A DNA stretch of 64,000 nt from Methylobacillus arboreus (GCF_020532725.1 NZ_JAJAVC010000003.1:496001-560000); one strand, 5' to 3'; counted from the stretch's first letter, positions 26,080 through 36,308 are shown. Made by a program: numbers and translations. Notes: generated by a model from the letters alone, not told the origin.

Positions 26080-27268
26080 TATGCCGGATGCACGCGGCCA
26101 TTTCGGTCCTTACGGCGGTATTTTTGTTGCCGAGACGTTGATTGAGGCGCTGGATGAGTTGCGTGCCATGTATGAGCGTTACCGGCATGACCCTGAATTT
26201 CTTGCCGAATTTGCTTACGATCTCAAGCACTTTGTTGGCAGGCCAAGCCCGGTTTATTACGCCGAGCGCCTCTCGAAAAAAATCGGCGGTGCCAAGATTT
26301 ACCTCAAACGCGAGGACTTGAATCATACCGGGGCTCACAAGGTCAACAACACGATAGGCCAGGCCCTATTGGCCAAGCGCATGGGCAAGCCGCGGGTTAT
26401 TGCAGAAACCGGTGCCGGCCAGCATGGCGTGGCCACTGCCACGATTGCCGCCCGCCTGGGCCTTGAATGTGTAGTGTACATGGGCTCGGAAGACGTCAAG
26501 CGCCAGGCGCCCAATGTCTATCGCATGAAATTACTGGGCGCAACCGTCGTGCCGGTGGAAAGTGGTTCCAAGACCCTCAAGGATGCGCTCAATGAAGCCA
26601 TGCGCGACTGGGTGACTAACATCTCCGACACTTTCTACATCATCGGCACCGTTGCCGGCCCTCATCCCTACCCCATGATGGTGCGTGACTTCCAGGCGGT
26701 CATCGGTATAGAGGCCAAGGAGCAGATGCTGGAAATGATAGGCCGCCAACCTGATGCAGTGATTGCCTGTGTTGGCGGCGGTTCCAATGCTATGGGCATT
26801 TTCTATCCATATATCGACCTCAAGGACGTACGCCTGATCGGCGTTGAGGCCGCTGGCCATGGCATAGAAACCGGTCAGCATGCAGCGCCGCTGACGGCCA
26901 ATAGCCCGGCTGGCGTGTTGCATGGTAACCGCACCTACCTGATGCAGGACGAGAATGGCCAGATCATCGAGACGCACTCTGTTTCCGCAGGCCTGGATTA
27001 CCCTGGGGTCGGCCCCGAACATGCCTGGCTCAAGGATATCAAGCGCGCTGAATATGTTGCCGTGACCGATGATGAAGCTCTGGAGGCTTTCCATACATTA
27101 TGCCGTACCGAAGGCATCATTCCTGCGCTTGAGTCCAGCCATGCATTGGCATATGCCATCAAGCTCGCAGCGACCATGTCGCCGGATCAAGCGCTGTTGG
27201 TCAACCTGTCCGGACGCGGCGATAAGGATATCAACACTGTCGCCAGCCTGGCTGGCATTACCTTGTAA
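26063..27268 (+). CDS. trpB: tryptophan synthase beta chain
   Basis: A 401-residue PLP enzyme condensing indole with serine. It begins [22 protein letters not shown]; the second ATG (26066) is equally good, with AAGGAG seven bases upstream. The PLP lysine is in [19 protein letters not shown], and the phosphate loop is [12 protein letters not shown]. It overlaps trpF and is followed after 13 bases by trpA, its complex partner. Confidence 0.97.
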   Translation: MMQLYDMPDARGHFGPYGGIFVAETLIEALDELRAMYERYRHDPEFLAEFAYDLKHFVGRPSPVYYAERLSKKIGGAKIYLKREDLNHTGAHKVNNTIGQALLAKRMGKPRVIAETGAGQHGVATATIAARLGLECVVYMGSEDVKRQAPNVYRMKLLGATVVPVESGSKTLKDALNEAMRDWVTNISDTFYIIGTVAGPHPYPMMVRDFQAVIGIEAKEQMLEMIGRQPDAVIACVGGGSNAMGIFYPYIDLKDVRLIGVEAAGHGIETGQHAAPLTANSPAGVLHGNRTYLMQDENGQIIETHSVSAGLDYPGVGPEHAWLKDIKRAEYVAVTDDEALEAFHTLCRTEGIIPALESSHALAYAIKLAATMSPDQALLVNLSGRGDKDINTVASLAGITL

Positions 27269-27281
27269 CCCTGGTTTTTAC

Positions 27282-28088
27282 ATGTCCCGTATTCAAGCAA
27301 CATTCGCGACGCTGAAGTCGCAAGGCAAGAAAGCCCTGATCCCGTATATTACTGCGGGCGATCCCCATCCCAAGCACACTGTGGCGCTGATGCATGCATT
27401 GGTACAGGCGGGTTCCGACATCATTGAGCTTGGCGTGCCGTTTTCCGATCCCATGGCCGATGGCCCGGTGATCCAGCGTGCCACCGAGCGTGCCCTGGTG
27501 CATAAGGTAGGCCTGGGCAATGTGCTGGAAATGGTGCGCGAGTTCCGCCTTACCGATGGCGATACGCCTGTCGTGCTCATGGGCTATGCCAATCCGATCG
27601 AGGCCATGGGGCAGGGCAGGTTTGCCGAGCGTGCGCATGAGGCTGGTGTGGATGGTGTGCTGATTGTGGATTATCCACCAGAAGAATGCCAAGAGTTCGT
27701 AGGCTTGCTGAAAGCACAGCAGCTTGATCCGATTTTCCTGTTGTCGCCTACCTCTGAAACCAGCCGCGTCGACATGATCGTGCACCAGGCGGGCGGCTTT
27801 GTATATTATGTGTCGCTAAAAGGCGTGACGGGTTCAAAGAATCTGGATATCGCAGAGGTGGGTGCAAAAGTGCAGGCAATCCGTGGCCGGACCGATTTGC
27901 CTATCGGCGTGGGCTTCGGCGTGCGCGATGCGGCAACCGCCAGAGCGGTAGCGGATGTGGCTGATGCCGTGGTGATCGGTAGCCGCATGATCCAGGAAAT
28001 CGAGAATTCCAGCGAGGAAAATCTGTTGAGCAATGTGGCGCAACTAACGCAGACCTTGCGTGCTGCGATTGATGATATTCAAAAATAA
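27282..28088 (+). CDS. trpA: tryptophan synthase alpha chain
   Basis: A 268-residue TIM barrel that releases indole from indole-3-glycerol phosphate. It starts [24 protein letters not shown]; a longer frame from 27069 overlaps trpB out of frame and is rejected. Catalytic Glu and Asp lie in [18 protein letters not shown] and [13 protein letters not shown], and the phosphate site is [12 protein letters not shown]. It forms the alpha2beta2 complex with TrpB. Confidence 0.97.
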   Translation: MSRIQATFATLKSQGKKALIPYITAGDPHPKHTVALMHALVQAGSDIIELGVPFSDPMADGPVIQRATERALVHKVGLGNVLEMVREFRLTDGDTPVVLMGYANPIEAMGQGRFAERAHEAGVDGVLIVDYPPEECQEFVGLLKAQQLDPIFLLSPTSETSRVDMIVHQAGGFVYYVSLKGVTGSKNLDIAEVGAKVQAIRGRTDLPIGVGFGVRDAATARAVADVADAVVIGSRMIQEIENSSEENLLSNVAQLTQTLRAAIDDIQK

Positions 28089-28103
28089 TTGATTGATGAC
28101 GAG

Positions 28104-28122
28104 CGGGGATAATCCCGTTTTT
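28104..28122 (+). terminator. candidate terminator after trpA
   Basis: A short CGGG/CCCG stem with a six-base loop followed by five Ts, 15 bases after the trpA stop. The weak stem may only reduce read-through into accD. Confidence 0.5.
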
Positions 28123-28188
28123 CCAAGTGAAAGTAAGCATGGCTGGCGCTGATGGCCAGTTGCTTCATTTTCTAATAAAGGATGAACC

Positions 28189-29058
28189 ATGAGCTGGTTG
28201 CAAAAACTTCTGCCTCCAAAGATCAACCGCCCGGCGGGCAACAGCCGCAAGACCGTGCCCGAAGGCCTGTGGAGCAAGTGCCCTTCGTGCGAATCAGTGC
28301 TTTACCGTACTGATCTGGAAAGCAATGCTGAGGTTTGCCCCAAGTGTTCTTACCATAACCGCATTTCTGCGCGCACGCGCCTGAATTTCCTGCTGGATGC
28401 CGAGGGGCGATCAGAAATTGGTGCCGAAGTGCAGCCTGTGGATCCGCTCAAATTCAAGGATAGCAAACGTTATGTAGACCGTCTCAAGGCTACGCAGGCA
28501 GAGGTGGAAGAGACCGACTCCCTTATCGTCATGCAAGGCAGCATCAAGGCTGTAGGCGTGGTGGCTGCGGCATTTGAGTTTAAATTCATGGGCGGTTCCA
28601 TGGGTTCCGTAGTCGGCGAGCGGTTCGCGCGTGGCGTGCAGGCCGCGATCGATAACCACACACCGTTTATTTGCGTCTCCGCGAGTGGCGGGGCGCGTAT
28701 GCAGGAAGGCTTATTTTCCCTGATGCAAATGGCCAAGACCAGTGCAGCGCTGACCCAGCTCAGCAAGGCTGGCCTGCCTTATATCTCGGTATTGACTGAC
28801 CCAACCATGGGCGGCGTCTCTGCGAGTTTTGCCATGCTGGGCGACGTGATCATTGCCGAGCCTCAGGCGCTGATTGGTTTTGCCGGCCCGCGCGTGATTG
28901 AGCAGACCGTGCGTGAGACCCTGCCGGAAGGGTTCCAGCGTTCCGAATTCCTGCTGGAGCACGGCGCCATCGATATGATTGTGGATCGTCGTGAAATGCG
29001 CGACAGGCTGGTCACCTTGATGACCAGCTTTATGCGTATGCCTGCAAGTGCCGCCTAA
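28189..29058 (+). CDS. accD: acetyl-CoA carboxylase carboxyltransferase subunit beta
   Basis: A 289-residue subunit that with AccA transfers CO2 from biotin to acetyl-CoA for fatty acid synthesis. A four-Cys zinc ribbon is visible at C31, C34, C50 and C53 (CPSCESVLY and CPKCSYH). The crotonase-like domain follows with [17 protein letters not shown] and [19 protein letters not shown]. The length is standard. AAAGGATGAACC precedes the ATG. It lies between trpA and folC, the usual proteobacterial order. Confidence 0.97.
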   Translation: MSWLQKLLPPKINRPAGNSRKTVPEGLWSKCPSCESVLYRTDLESNAEVCPKCSYHNRISARTRLNFLLDAEGRSEIGAEVQPVDPLKFKDSKRYVDRLKATQAEVEETDSLIVMQGSIKAVGVVAAAFEFKFMGGSMGSVVGERFARGVQAAIDNHTPFICVSASGGARMQEGLFSLMQMAKTSAALTQLSKAGLPYISVLTDPTMGGVSASFAMLGDVIIAEPQALIGFAGPRVIEQTVRETLPEGFQRSEFLLEHGAIDMIVDRREMRDRLVTLMTSFMRMPASAA

Positions 29059-29076
29059 ATATCTCATCAGTATCCT

Positions 29077-30414
29077 GTGACATCTTCCTTACCTGTCGCC
29101 CGTGACCTTGCGGGCTGGCTTGCGTACATTGAGGCCCTGCATCCAGCTTCCATCGAAATGGGGCTGGAGCGTGTAGCGCTGGTAAGCCAGCGCCTTAAGC
29201 TTGACCCACAATTCCCCATCATTATCGTGGCAGGCACCAATGGCAAGGGTTCTACCTGTGCGATGCTGGAAAGCATTTATCAGGCGGCGGGATACAAGGT
29301 CGGCTGCTATACCTCTCCACATTTCATCCGTTATAACGAGCGTGTGCGCGTTGCTGGCTTGGAGGTGACGGATGCTGGGCTTGTACGTGCCTTTGAGGCA
29401 GTGGAACAGGCACGCCAGGATGTTGCGCTCACATACTTCGAGTTTGGCACCCTGGCAGCAGTCCGATACATGGTAGAAGCCGGTGTTGATGTTGGCATAC
29501 TCGAAGTGGGACTGGGTGGGCGCCTGGATGCGGTCAATGTGTTTTCACCAGTTTGCAGTATTGTCACCAGCGTGGATCTCGACCATATGGATTTCCTTGG
29601 CAATGACCGGGAATGCATAGGGCGGGAGAAGGCTGGCGTGTTTCGGCCTGATGTGCCGGCAATTTGCGGTGATGATCATCCACCATCGTCACTGCAAGCC
29701 CATGCGGCGGAGATAGGTGCGGATTTGCGCTTGATTGGCCATGAATTTGGCTACGATGTGCTGGCGGAAGGCTGGCGCTATCAATCTTCAGGCAGGGAAT
29801 ATCATTTGCCTTTGCCGGCATTGGCCGGCGATTTTCAGTTGAGTAACGCGGCTAGCGTGATCAACGCGGTCGATGCCTTGGTGACGGTATTGCCAGTGGC
29901 GCTCAAGCATATGCAGCAAGGCTTGCAACAGGTTGCCCTAAATGGGCGGTTCCAGCTTTGCCGCGATCATCCGCAGGTGATTCTTGATGTGGCGCACAAT
30001 CCGCATGCTGCCTTGGCGCTGGCTTCTAATCTTGCGCAGCATCCGGTATCCGGGCGTACCTTGGCAGTGTTTTCTATGCTGGCAGACAAGGATATTGCCG
30101 GTGTGGTACAGGTAGTCGCGCCGTATATTGATGTCTGGCACATCGCCCGCGTAGAGCATTCGCGTGGGGCGAGCGTGGTACAGTTGCTGGAGTTTGTGAC
30201 CGCCCAGGCAAGGTCTGGTTCGGCATATGCCCATGAAGATGTGAATGCTGCCTATCAGCAAGCCTGTAACGATGCGGGCGAAAATGATAGAATTATCGTC
30301 TTTGGTTCGTTCTTCACTGTAGCCGATATTATGCGCGAGCTTGCCATAACCGGGCCTGCAGAGATAGCGCCACACCGATTCAACAAGGATAGTAGGATTT
30401 TTGATGGCATCTGA
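29077..30414 (+). CDS. folC: bifunctional dihydrofolate/folylpolyglutamate synthase
   Basis: A 445-residue Mur-ligase-family enzyme adding glutate residues to dihydropteroate and folates. The ATP loop is IVAGTNGKGSTCAMLE, the folate-site segment is YTSPHFIRYNERVRV, and the C-terminal domain has ILDVAHNPHAALAL. The start is a GTG 18 bases after accD. The end overlaps the start of the SPOR protein gene by 11 bases. Note that glutate here means glutamate; folates and the pterin cofactors of C1 metabolism both matter in this organism. Confidence 0.95.
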   Translation: MTSSLPVARDLAGWLAYIEALHPASIEMGLERVALVSQRLKLDPQFPIIIVAGTNGKGSTCAMLESIYQAAGYKVGCYTSPHFIRYNERVRVAGLEVTDAGLVRAFEAVEQARQDVALTYFEFGTLAAVRYMVEAGVDVGILEVGLGGRLDAVNVFSPVCSIVTSVDLDHMDFLGNDRECIGREKAGVFRPDVPAICGDDHPPSSLQAHAAEIGADLRLIGHEFGYDVLAEGWRYQSSGREYHLPLPALAGDFQLSNAASVINAVDALVTVLPVALKHMQQGLQQVALNGRFQLCRDHPQVILDVAHNPHAALALASNLAQHPVSGRTLAVFSMLADKDIAGVVQVVAPYIDVWHIARVEHSRGASVVQLLEFVTAQARSGSAYAHEDVNAAYQQACNDAGENDRIIVFGSFFTVADIMRELAITGPAEIAPHRFNKDSRIFDGI

Positions 30415-31066
30415 CCCGTCGAATGATCAGGAACTTCAGTTCAAGAAACGCGCGCGCAGGCGCCTGGTAGGCGCTATCGCACTGGTGCTGCTGATGGTCA
30501 CCATTTTGCCCATGGTGCTGGATGACCGCAGCAACAAGACCCCGCCGCAGGAAATTGCCATTCATATTCCCAGCCAGGATGGCCCTGAATTTACCTCCAA
30601 GGTTGCACCGCTTAGCGAGCCTGTAGAGGAGATTGTCTCCGAGCCTGTGCTATCCATCCCCGAGCCTCAAGAGGCAGCTCATGATGACGAAGCCGCCGCA
30701 CCTGTGCCGCCAGCGCCTGTAAAGAAAGAAGTCGCCAAGCCTGAAGCAAAACCTGTCGCTCCCAAGGTTGAAGTGCGCAAGCCTGAGCCCGCACCCGGAA
30801 AGGACAAGCCTGCAGATGCCAAACCGGCCGCTACAGGAAGCTTTTTGGTGCAGATTGGGGTATTTTCCGATCCTATCAATGTCAAGAACCTGCAGGATAA
30901 ATTGTCTGGTCAGGGCCTGAAGTCGCATACGGAACAGATTGCCACTGCCAGTGGTGATAAAACCCGCTTGCGCGTCGGCCCGTTTGCAAGCCGTGAAGCC
31001 GCTGAACAGGCGCTGGGCAAGGTCAAGGCGATAGGTTTGTCTGGAATGGTCATCAGTAACAAATAG
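30404..31066 (+). CDS. SPOR-domain inner-membrane protein (DedD-like)
   Basis: A 220-residue cell-division-type protein. A short cytoplasmic tail (about 1-18) precedes a single membrane helix (RRRLVGAIALVLLMVTILPMV). A long Pro/Ala/Glu/Lys-rich periplasmic linker follows, then a C-terminal SPOR domain (about 142-220; SFLVQIGVFSDPINVKNLQDKL and RLRVGPFASREAAEQALGKV) that binds denuded peptidoglycan at the septum. The ATG at 30404 is preferred over the TTG one codon before. It overlaps folC and is followed six bases later by cvpA, as for dedD in many proteobacteria. Confidence 0.9.
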   Translation: MASDPSNDQELQFKKRARRRLVGAIALVLLMVTILPMVLDDRSNKTPPQEIAIHIPSQDGPEFTSKVAPLSEPVEEIVSEPVLSIPEPQEAAHDDEAAAPVPPAPVKKEVAKPEAKPVAPKVEVRKPEPAPGKDKPADAKPAATGSFLVQIGVFSDPINVKNLQDKLSGQGLKSHTEQIATASGDKTRLRVGPFASREAAEQALGKVKAIGLSGMVISNK

Positions 31067-31071
31067 CAGCA

Positions 31072-31563
31072 ATGACAGGCTTTGATTATGCAGTGCTGGT
31101 GATTATGGGTATTTCGGTATTGCTCAGTATCATGCGTGGTTTTGTACGTGAAGTGCTGGCATTGGCAAGCTGGGTGATCGCTTTTATCGTGGCAAAGCTC
31201 TATACCGTGGAGGTATCGACCATGTTGCCCGACTCCATCCCGGCTGAAGAATTAAAATTTCTTGCAGCCTTTTTAATATTGTTTTTGTCCACATTATTGG
31301 TTTGCAGCCTCCTTGCAATCGCGATTGCGCAGTTATTCAAAACCATAGGCCTGAGTGCCTTGGATCGCGGGCTTGGAGGCTTGTTCGGCTTCGCGCGCGG
31401 TTCGCTGATCATCTTGACGCTGGTGCTGCTTGGCGGGCTGACATCGTTGCCGCAAGACCCGCGCTGGCGCAATGCAATGTTCAGCGCGCCGCTGGAGGCG
31501 ATAGTGGTTGCTATTCTGCCCTGGTTTCCGCAGGATATTGCAAAACAGATTAAATACGACTAG
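31072..31563 (+). CDS. cvpA: CvpA family membrane protein
   Basis: A 163-residue protein with four predicted membrane helices, starting MTGFDYAVLVIMGISVLLSIMRGFVREVLALASWV, which is the conserved CvpA N-terminus. CvpA was named for colicin V production and more recently linked to envelope homeostasis and bile resistance. It is located immediately before purF, as in E. coli and many betaproteobacteria. The ATG is close to the SPOR gene stop, so cotranscription is likely. Confidence 0.94.
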   Translation: MTGFDYAVLVIMGISVLLSIMRGFVREVLALASWVIAFIVAKLYTVEVSTMLPDSIPAEELKFLAAFLILFLSTLLVCSLLAIAIAQLFKTIGLSALDRGLGGLFGFARGSLIILTLVLLGGLTSLPQDPRWRNAMFSAPLEAIVVAILPWFPQDIAKQIKYD

Positions 31564-31621
31564 ATTGAAGCCAGCGGCTTGTCTAGTTGTTTCGGATTTT
31601 CGTTTTTAAGGCATATAGCTC

Positions 31622-33157
31622 ATGTGTGGAATTATCGGTGTAGTCGGTAAAAACCCAGTCAACCAGCTGCTCTATGACGGGCTGCTGGTCTTGCAGCATC
31701 GAGGCCAGGATGCTGCGGGGATTGTTACCTGTGATGGCAATACCTTCTTCATGCATAAAAACAACGGGCTGGTGCAGGATGTTTTCCAGACCCGGCATAT
31801 GCGTAGCCTGATCGGCAACGCCGGGATTGCGCATGTGCGTTATCCCACGGCAGGCTCGTCTTCCGCTGCCGAGGCCCAGCCTTTCTATGTCAATTCGCCT
31901 TTCGGCATTGTCCTTGGGCATAACGGCAACCTGACCAATTCCGCGCAACTCAAGCAGGAAATGTTCAGGCAGGACTTGCGCCATATCAACACCAGTTCCG
32001 ACTCCGAAGTGCTCCTCAATGTGCTCGCGCATGAGATCGAAACCTCCTCGCATAATGCCGTACTGAATACCGACATGGTGTTCGAGGCGGTTGCCGGCGT
32101 GCACAAGCGCTGCCGAGGTGCTTATGCCGTGGTGGCCATGATCGCCAACTTTGGCCTGCTTGCCTTCCGCGACCCGCATGGTATCCGTCCGTTGGTGATC
32201 GGCAAGCACGAGTCTAGCCAAGGGACTGAATATATCGTTGCGTCTGAAAGCGTGGCGCTGGATGTGCTGGGTTTTAAACTGGTACGCGATGTCGAGCCAG
32301 GCGAGGCAATCTTCATTGACCTTGATGGCAACCTCTTCTCGCGACAATGTGCGGAAGCCCCCAAGCTTGCTCCCTGTATTTTTGAATACGTCTATCTCGC
32401 CCGTCCTGATTCCGTCATAGACAATGTCTCGGTCTACCAGACCCGGTTGCATATGGGCGAGAGCCTGGCTGACAAGATTGCACGCGAGTGGAAGCACCTG
32501 AAGATTGACGTGGTGATCCCGATTCCCGATACCAGCCGCCCCAGTGCGCTGGAGCTTGCCAACAAGCTTAACCTGACATATCGCGAAGGTTTCATCAAGA
32601 ATCGTTATATTGGTCGTACCTTTATCATGCCGGGGCAGGCGTTGCGCAAGAAATCCGTGCGCCAGAAGCTCAACCCCATTGGCATGGAGTTCAAGGGCAA
32701 GAATGTGCTACTGGTGGATGACTCCATCGTGCGCGGCACGACATCCAAGCAGATTGTCCAGATGGCTCGCGATGCCGGTGCCAGCAAGGTGTTCTTTGCT
32801 TCTGCGGCGCCTCCTGTACGTTACCCGAATGTCTATGGCATCGATATGCCGTCCCGCAACGAACTTTTGGCAACAGGACGCACTGATGAGGAAATTTGCG
32901 AAGAGATTGGCGCTGATGCTTTGATCTACCAGGATCTGGATGCGCTGATTACTGCCGTGCAGAAAAGCAATTCGGAGATCAAGGTGTTTGATTGCTCCTG
33001 TTTCGATGGCAAATACATCACCGGGGATATTGACGAGGCATATCTCACCCATGCTGAAACTGCGCGTGGTGATGGTGAAAAGCAGCAGAGGCCGGCCAAT
33101 TCGATTACGCAACTCGACTTGAACCTGGTGTCAGCCCGTGAAGAGGAGTTGGTATAG
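31622..33157 (+). CDS. purF: amidophosphoribosyltransferase
   Basis: A 511-residue enzyme of the first committed step of purine synthesis. The Ntn-hydrolase nucleophile is C2 (MCGIIGVVG), followed by [21 protein letters not shown] and GHNGNL. The phosphoribosyltransferase domain has the PRPP loop [19 protein letters not shown]. The length is typical. It follows cvpA by 58 bases and is followed by a 467-bp gap containing a palindromic element and a terminator. Confidence 0.97.
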   Translation: MCGIIGVVGKNPVNQLLYDGLLVLQHRGQDAAGIVTCDGNTFFMHKNNGLVQDVFQTRHMRSLIGNAGIAHVRYPTAGSSSAAEAQPFYVNSPFGIVLGHNGNLTNSAQLKQEMFRQDLRHINTSSDSEVLLNVLAHEIETSSHNAVLNTDMVFEAVAGVHKRCRGAYAVVAMIANFGLLAFRDPHGIRPLVIGKHESSQGTEYIVASESVALDVLGFKLVRDVEPGEAIFIDLDGNLFSRQCAEAPKLAPCIFEYVYLARPDSVIDNVSVYQTRLHMGESLADKIAREWKHLKIDVVIPIPDTSRPSALELANKLNLTYREGFIKNRYIGRTFIMPGQALRKKSVRQKLNPIGMEFKGKNVLLVDDSIVRGTTSKQIVQMARDAGASKVFFASAAPPVRYPNVYGIDMPSRNELLATGRTDEEICEEIGADALIYQDLDALITAVQKSNSEIKVFDCSCFDGKYITGDIDEAYLTHAETARGDGEKQQRPANSITQLDLNLVSAREEELV

Positions 33158-33193
33158 CTTGACGCTGCCATCAAGACGGGACTAATATTCCTT

Positions 33194-33459
33194 GAGCCTG
33201 TTCAACCTCTTTTCATGGGGTACGTTGTCTTGCCATGCCAGTCGATGCAAGGCGCAAACCGCAGACGTGCTCATTGCACGGCGAGGATTTGCAACACCGC
33301 AGCGGCTGGCATGGCAAGACAACCCGAAGGGCATGGTCCCAAACGCGCCTGCTCCGCGTTGCAGTCCTTGGCAAGGCAGTGAGCATTACCTGCGAACTGC
33401 GCCTTGACCAGACACGTTTGAAACCATGCGTACCTCATGAAAAGAGGTTGAACAGGCTC
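33194..33459. mobile_element. MITE-like palindromic element, 266 bp
   Basis: Terminal inverted repeats of 31 bp (33194-33224 and 33429-33459) match at 30 positions, beginning GAGCCTGTTCAACCTCTTTT. Inside, GTTGTCTTGCCATGCCAG (33224-33241) is perfectly inverted at 33306-33323, and further imperfect symmetry pairs 33245-33298 with 33350-33410. No coding frame of significance is present, so it would be a non-autonomous element or a long structured RNA. No clear target duplication was seen. It lies between purF and metZ. Confidence 0.75.
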
Positions 33460-33533
33460 TTGCGCCGATTTGAGGACACGTAGCACTCAGCTTGCGGGCG
33501 CAATATAAATTCCGCTAAAGCGAGTTGTCATAG

Positions 33534-33572
33534 AAAACCCGTTTTAGCCAGAGTGCTGCGACGGGTTTTTTT
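33534..33572 (+). terminator. candidate terminator upstream of metZ
   Basis: AAAACCCGT and ACGGGTTTT form a nine-base-pair stem around an 18-base loop, followed by a T tract. It likely ends transcription from the purF side. Confidence 0.6.
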
Positions 33573-33624
33573 ATGCCCGTGTTATTTGCAATTTAGCCCG
33601 GTAACGGGCGGGAAGGTAATACAT

Positions 33625-34803
33625 ATGAGTCAGCATGAATGGCATGCCGATACGCTGGGCGTGCGGGCAGGCAGCGAACATACGGCATTTGGCGAGAATT
33701 CCGAGGCCATGTTTTTGACCTCCAGTTTTGTGTTTGAAAATGCAGCCCAGGCGGCGGCGCGCTTTGGCGGCCAGGAGCCGGGCAATATCTATTCGCGCTT
33801 TACCAACCCGACTGTCAGCATGTTTCAGAACAAGCTGGCCGCGCTTGAGGGCGCAGAATTCTGCGTGGCGACTTCATCGGGCATGTCTGCGATTCTTGCG
33901 TGCGTGATGGGCATATGCTCCGCCGGCGACCATGTAGTGGCTTCGCGCAGCATCTTCGGTACTTCGGTGCAACTGTTCAGCAATATTCTCAAGCGCTGGG
34001 GATTGGAAACCACCTTTGTTTCACTGACAGATCCTAGCGAATGGAAGGCCGCGGTCCAGCCGAATACCAAGCTGTTTTTTGTTGAAACTCCCTCCAATCC
34101 GCTGACCGAGGTTTGCGATATTACGGTGCTGGCTGATATTGCACACCAGGCAGGCGCCTTGCTTGCCGTGGATAATTGCTTCTGCACACCGGCATTGCAG
34201 AAGCCATTATCGCTAGGTGCAGATATCGTGGTGCATTCAGCAACCAAGTATATTGATGGACAAGGGCGTTGCCTCGGCGGTGCCGTGCTGGGCCGCAAGG
34301 AGACGCTTGAACCGGTATACGGCTTCCTGCGTACGGCTGGCCCGACCATGAGTGCATTCAATGCATGGGTGTTCCTGAAGGGCCTGGAAACCCTGCATGT
34401 GCGCATGGAGGCGCATGCACGCAATGCCTTGGCACTCGCGCAGTGGCTGGAACAGCAACCCAGGGTCGAGCGTGTCTATTACCCCGGCCTCACCTCGCAT
34501 CCGCAACATGAACTTGCCTTGCGCCAGCAAAAAAGCGGCGGGGCCATCGTGTCGTTTGATGTCAAGGGCGGCCAGCCCGCAGCCTGGTATTTGATTGATG
34601 CCACCAGGATGATTTCAATTACGGCCAATCTTGGTGATGCCAAGAGCACGATTACCCATCCGGCGACAACCACACATAGCCGCGTGAGCGCAGAAGCGCG
34701 TGCTGCGGCCGGCATTGGGGATGGCCTGGTGCGTATTGCGGTAGGCCTAGAGCATATAGACGATCTCAAGGCTGATCTTGCTTGGCTGAGCAGTACCGAT
34801 TGA
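33625..34803 (+). CDS. metZ: O-succinylhomoserine sulfhydrylase
   Basis: A 392-residue PLP enzyme of the Cys/Met gamma family making homocysteine directly from sulfide. The PLP lysine is in VHSATKYIDGQGRCLGGAVLG; the GQGRCLGG form after the lysine is characteristic of the MetZ group rather than MetB or MetC. I start it at MSQHEWHADTLGVRAG with GGAAGG upstream; the longer frame from 33553 includes the terminator stem. Sulfide would be supplied by the sulfite reductase at 55367-57043. It could alternatively act as MetB-like, but MetZ is the better fit. Confidence 0.92.
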   Translation: MSQHEWHADTLGVRAGSEHTAFGENSEAMFLTSSFVFENAAQAAARFGGQEPGNIYSRFTNPTVSMFQNKLAALEGAEFCVATSSGMSAILACVMGICSAGDHVVASRSIFGTSVQLFSNILKRWGLETTFVSLTDPSEWKAAVQPNTKLFFVETPSNPLTEVCDITVLADIAHQAGALLAVDNCFCTPALQKPLSLGADIVVHSATKYIDGQGRCLGGAVLGRKETLEPVYGFLRTAGPTMSAFNAWVFLKGLETLHVRMEAHARNALALAQWLEQQPRVERVYYPGLTSHPQHELALRQQKSGGAIVSFDVKGGQPAAWYLIDATRMISITANLGDAKSTITHPATTTHSRVSAEARAAAGIGDGLVRIAVGLEHIDDLKADLAWLSSTD

Positions 34804-34874
34804 GGTGGCACTCTTGCTGGGCTATAGTGTCATAGCTTTGTAAATATCGTGTCTGGTTTATTAAGGAGAGAATA

Positions 34875-35165
34875 ATGAGTCTAAAAGATGAATATGTCGA
34901 AAAGTTGAAAATCCAACTTGATGAATGGAGCGCGGATATTGACGTGCTGGAAACCAAGGTGCGCAAAGCCGATGCCGAGTTGCGCGTCAAGTATGACGAG
35001 CAGGTGGCTGTGTTGAAGGAAAAGCGTGAGGAAGCCAAGCTCAAGCTGGCTGAGATTCAGGCTTCTGCCGGTGAAGCCTGGAAGGAGCTCAAGAAGGGGA
35101 GCGATGAAGCCTGGGATTCTATCAAGCATGCGATTGCAGAGGCACGCAAGAAGTTTAACGAGTAA
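34875..35165 (+). CDS. small coiled-coil protein
   Basis: A 96-residue, highly charged, almost wholly helical protein starting MSLKDEYVEKLKIQLDEWSADI. Heptad patterns run through most of it, and Trp residues occur at intervals (DEWSAD, EAWKEL, EAWDSI). It resembles the sll1863-type stress-related family found next to small membrane proteins. An AAGGAGAG site precedes the ATG. Together with the following gene it forms a two-gene unit closed by a terminator. The function is not known. Confidence 0.8.
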   Translation: MSLKDEYVEKLKIQLDEWSADIDVLETKVRKADAELRVKYDEQVAVLKEKREEAKLKLAEIQASAGEAWKELKKGSDEAWDSIKHAIAEARKKFNE

Positions 35166-35217
35166 TATCCATCAACCACAATAAAATATATTCTTGACCA
35201 CAGGCGAGGAGGCCGCG

Positions 35218-35439
35218 ATGAAAACTTCGATAGTCGTTGGGGTGTTGCTGATTGTGTTGGGTGCTGCTGCATTGGTGTATAAAGGCTTTAGCTTTACCAC
35301 GGAAGAAACGGTGGCGCAGATTGGTCCATTGAAGGCAACTGCCGAGGTTGAGAATGATGTGGCAATTCCCGATGTGTTGGGGATTGTCGCGATTGTGGCA
35401 GGTATCGCAGTGGTAGCCTTGGGGGCACGTAAAAAGTAA
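35218..35439 (+). CDS. small two-helix membrane protein
   Basis: A 73-residue protein starting MKTSIVVGVLLIVLGAAALVY, with a second hydrophobic segment near the C-terminus (VLGIVAIVAGIAVVALG) before the basic tail ARKK. Between them lies FTTEETVAQIGPLKATAEVE, a pattern I associate with small uncharacterised membrane proteins of proteobacteria. AGGAGG lies nine bases upstream of the ATG. It is likely co-expressed with the coiled-coil protein before it. A role in envelope stress is only a guess from this context. Confidence 0.78.
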   Translation: MKTSIVVGVLLIVLGAAALVYKGFSFTTEETVAQIGPLKATAEVENDVAIPDVLGIVAIVAGIAVVALGARKK

Positions 35440-35458
35440 GAGCCTCTGAGACCCAAAT

Positions 35459-35486
35459 AAAAACGGGACATCAAGTCCCGTTTTTT
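35459..35486. terminator. bidirectional terminator
   Basis: AAAACGGGAC, five-base loop, GTCCCGTTTTTT: a perfect ten-base-pair stem flanked by A and T tracts. It separates the small membrane-protein gene from the convergent peroxiredoxin gene. Confidence 0.88.
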
Positions 35487-35512
35487 ATTGCGTCACTGCT
35501 ATGTCCTGAAAA

Positions 35513-36115
35513 TTACAGGGCGGAAGCGTTTTCAGCCAGGTACTTGGCAACCCCTTCAGGGGAGGCGTTCATGCCAGCCTTGCCTTTCTTCCAGCCTGCT
35601 GGGCAAACTTCGCCATGTTCCTCGACGAATTGCAGTGCATCTACCACGCGCAGCATTTCGTCAATATCACGGCCTAGCGGCAGATCATTAATAACTTGGT
35701 GTACCACAACGCCTTCCTTGTTGATCAGGAAGGAGCCGCGATAAGCAACGCCACCGTCGGATTCAACATCGTAAGCCTTGGCAATTTCATGGCGGATGTC
35801 AGCCACCAATGGGTAACCTACTTTGCCGATGCCGCCCTTGTCGACAGGCGTGTTCTTCCATGCCAGGTGAGTGAAGTGCGAATCGATGGAAACGCCGATC
35901 ACTTCCACACCGCGTGACTTGAAGTCTTCCAGGCGATGATCGAATGCGATCAGTTCGGAAGGACAGACAAAGGTGAAGTCGAGAGGGTAAAAGAAGATAA
36001 CCGCAGGCTTGCCCTTGATGTGCTGGGAAAGATTGAAATCTTCCTTGATGGAATTGTCACCCAGTACTGCAGCTGCGGTGAAGTCGGGGGCTGGTTTGCC
36101 AACTAAAACGGCCAT
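35513..36115 (-). CDS. 2-Cys peroxiredoxin
   Basis: A 200-residue AhpC/Prx1-class thiol peroxidase. The peroxidatic C51 is in FTFVCPSELIAF and the resolving C171 is in HGEVCPAGWKKG, followed by the C-terminal tail with YLAENASAL. It detoxifies H2O2 and organic peroxides with thioredoxin or AhpF-type reduction; no reductase gene is adjacent. A GAAAGG-type site precedes the ATG on the minus strand. It is transcribed divergently from gyrA, with 239 bases between them. Confidence 0.95.
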   Translation of the reverse strand: MAVLVGKPAPDFTAAAVLGDNSIKEDFNLSQHIKGKPAVIFFYPLDFTFVCPSELIAFDHRLEDFKSRGVEVIGVSIDSHFTHLAWKNTPVDKGGIGKVGYPLVADIRHEIAKAYDVESDGGVAYRGSFLINKEGVVVHQVINDLPLGRDIDEMLRVVDALQFVEEHGEVCPAGWKKGKAGMNASPEGVAKYLAENASAL

Positions 36116-36308
36116 GTGCTTTCTCCTTTTATGCTAGTTAGTCTTACGAGACGCAATAGCCTAAATCAAGTCGGGGGAAATTTCTAATTAATTTTTGTAA
36201 TCAGCTCGGCGCTATTCATGGTCGGGTATGGGTGTTGAAGGGTTGCCAGTGTTGAGATCAGCTGTCAGACCAAGGATAAAATCCTGGCATGCTTTGGCGA
36301 CCGTATCG

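Noticed and set aside
33192..33486. Short frames inside the palindromic element
   Set aside because: They arise from the inverted-repeat sequence on both strands, with no ribosome site or similarity to any family.
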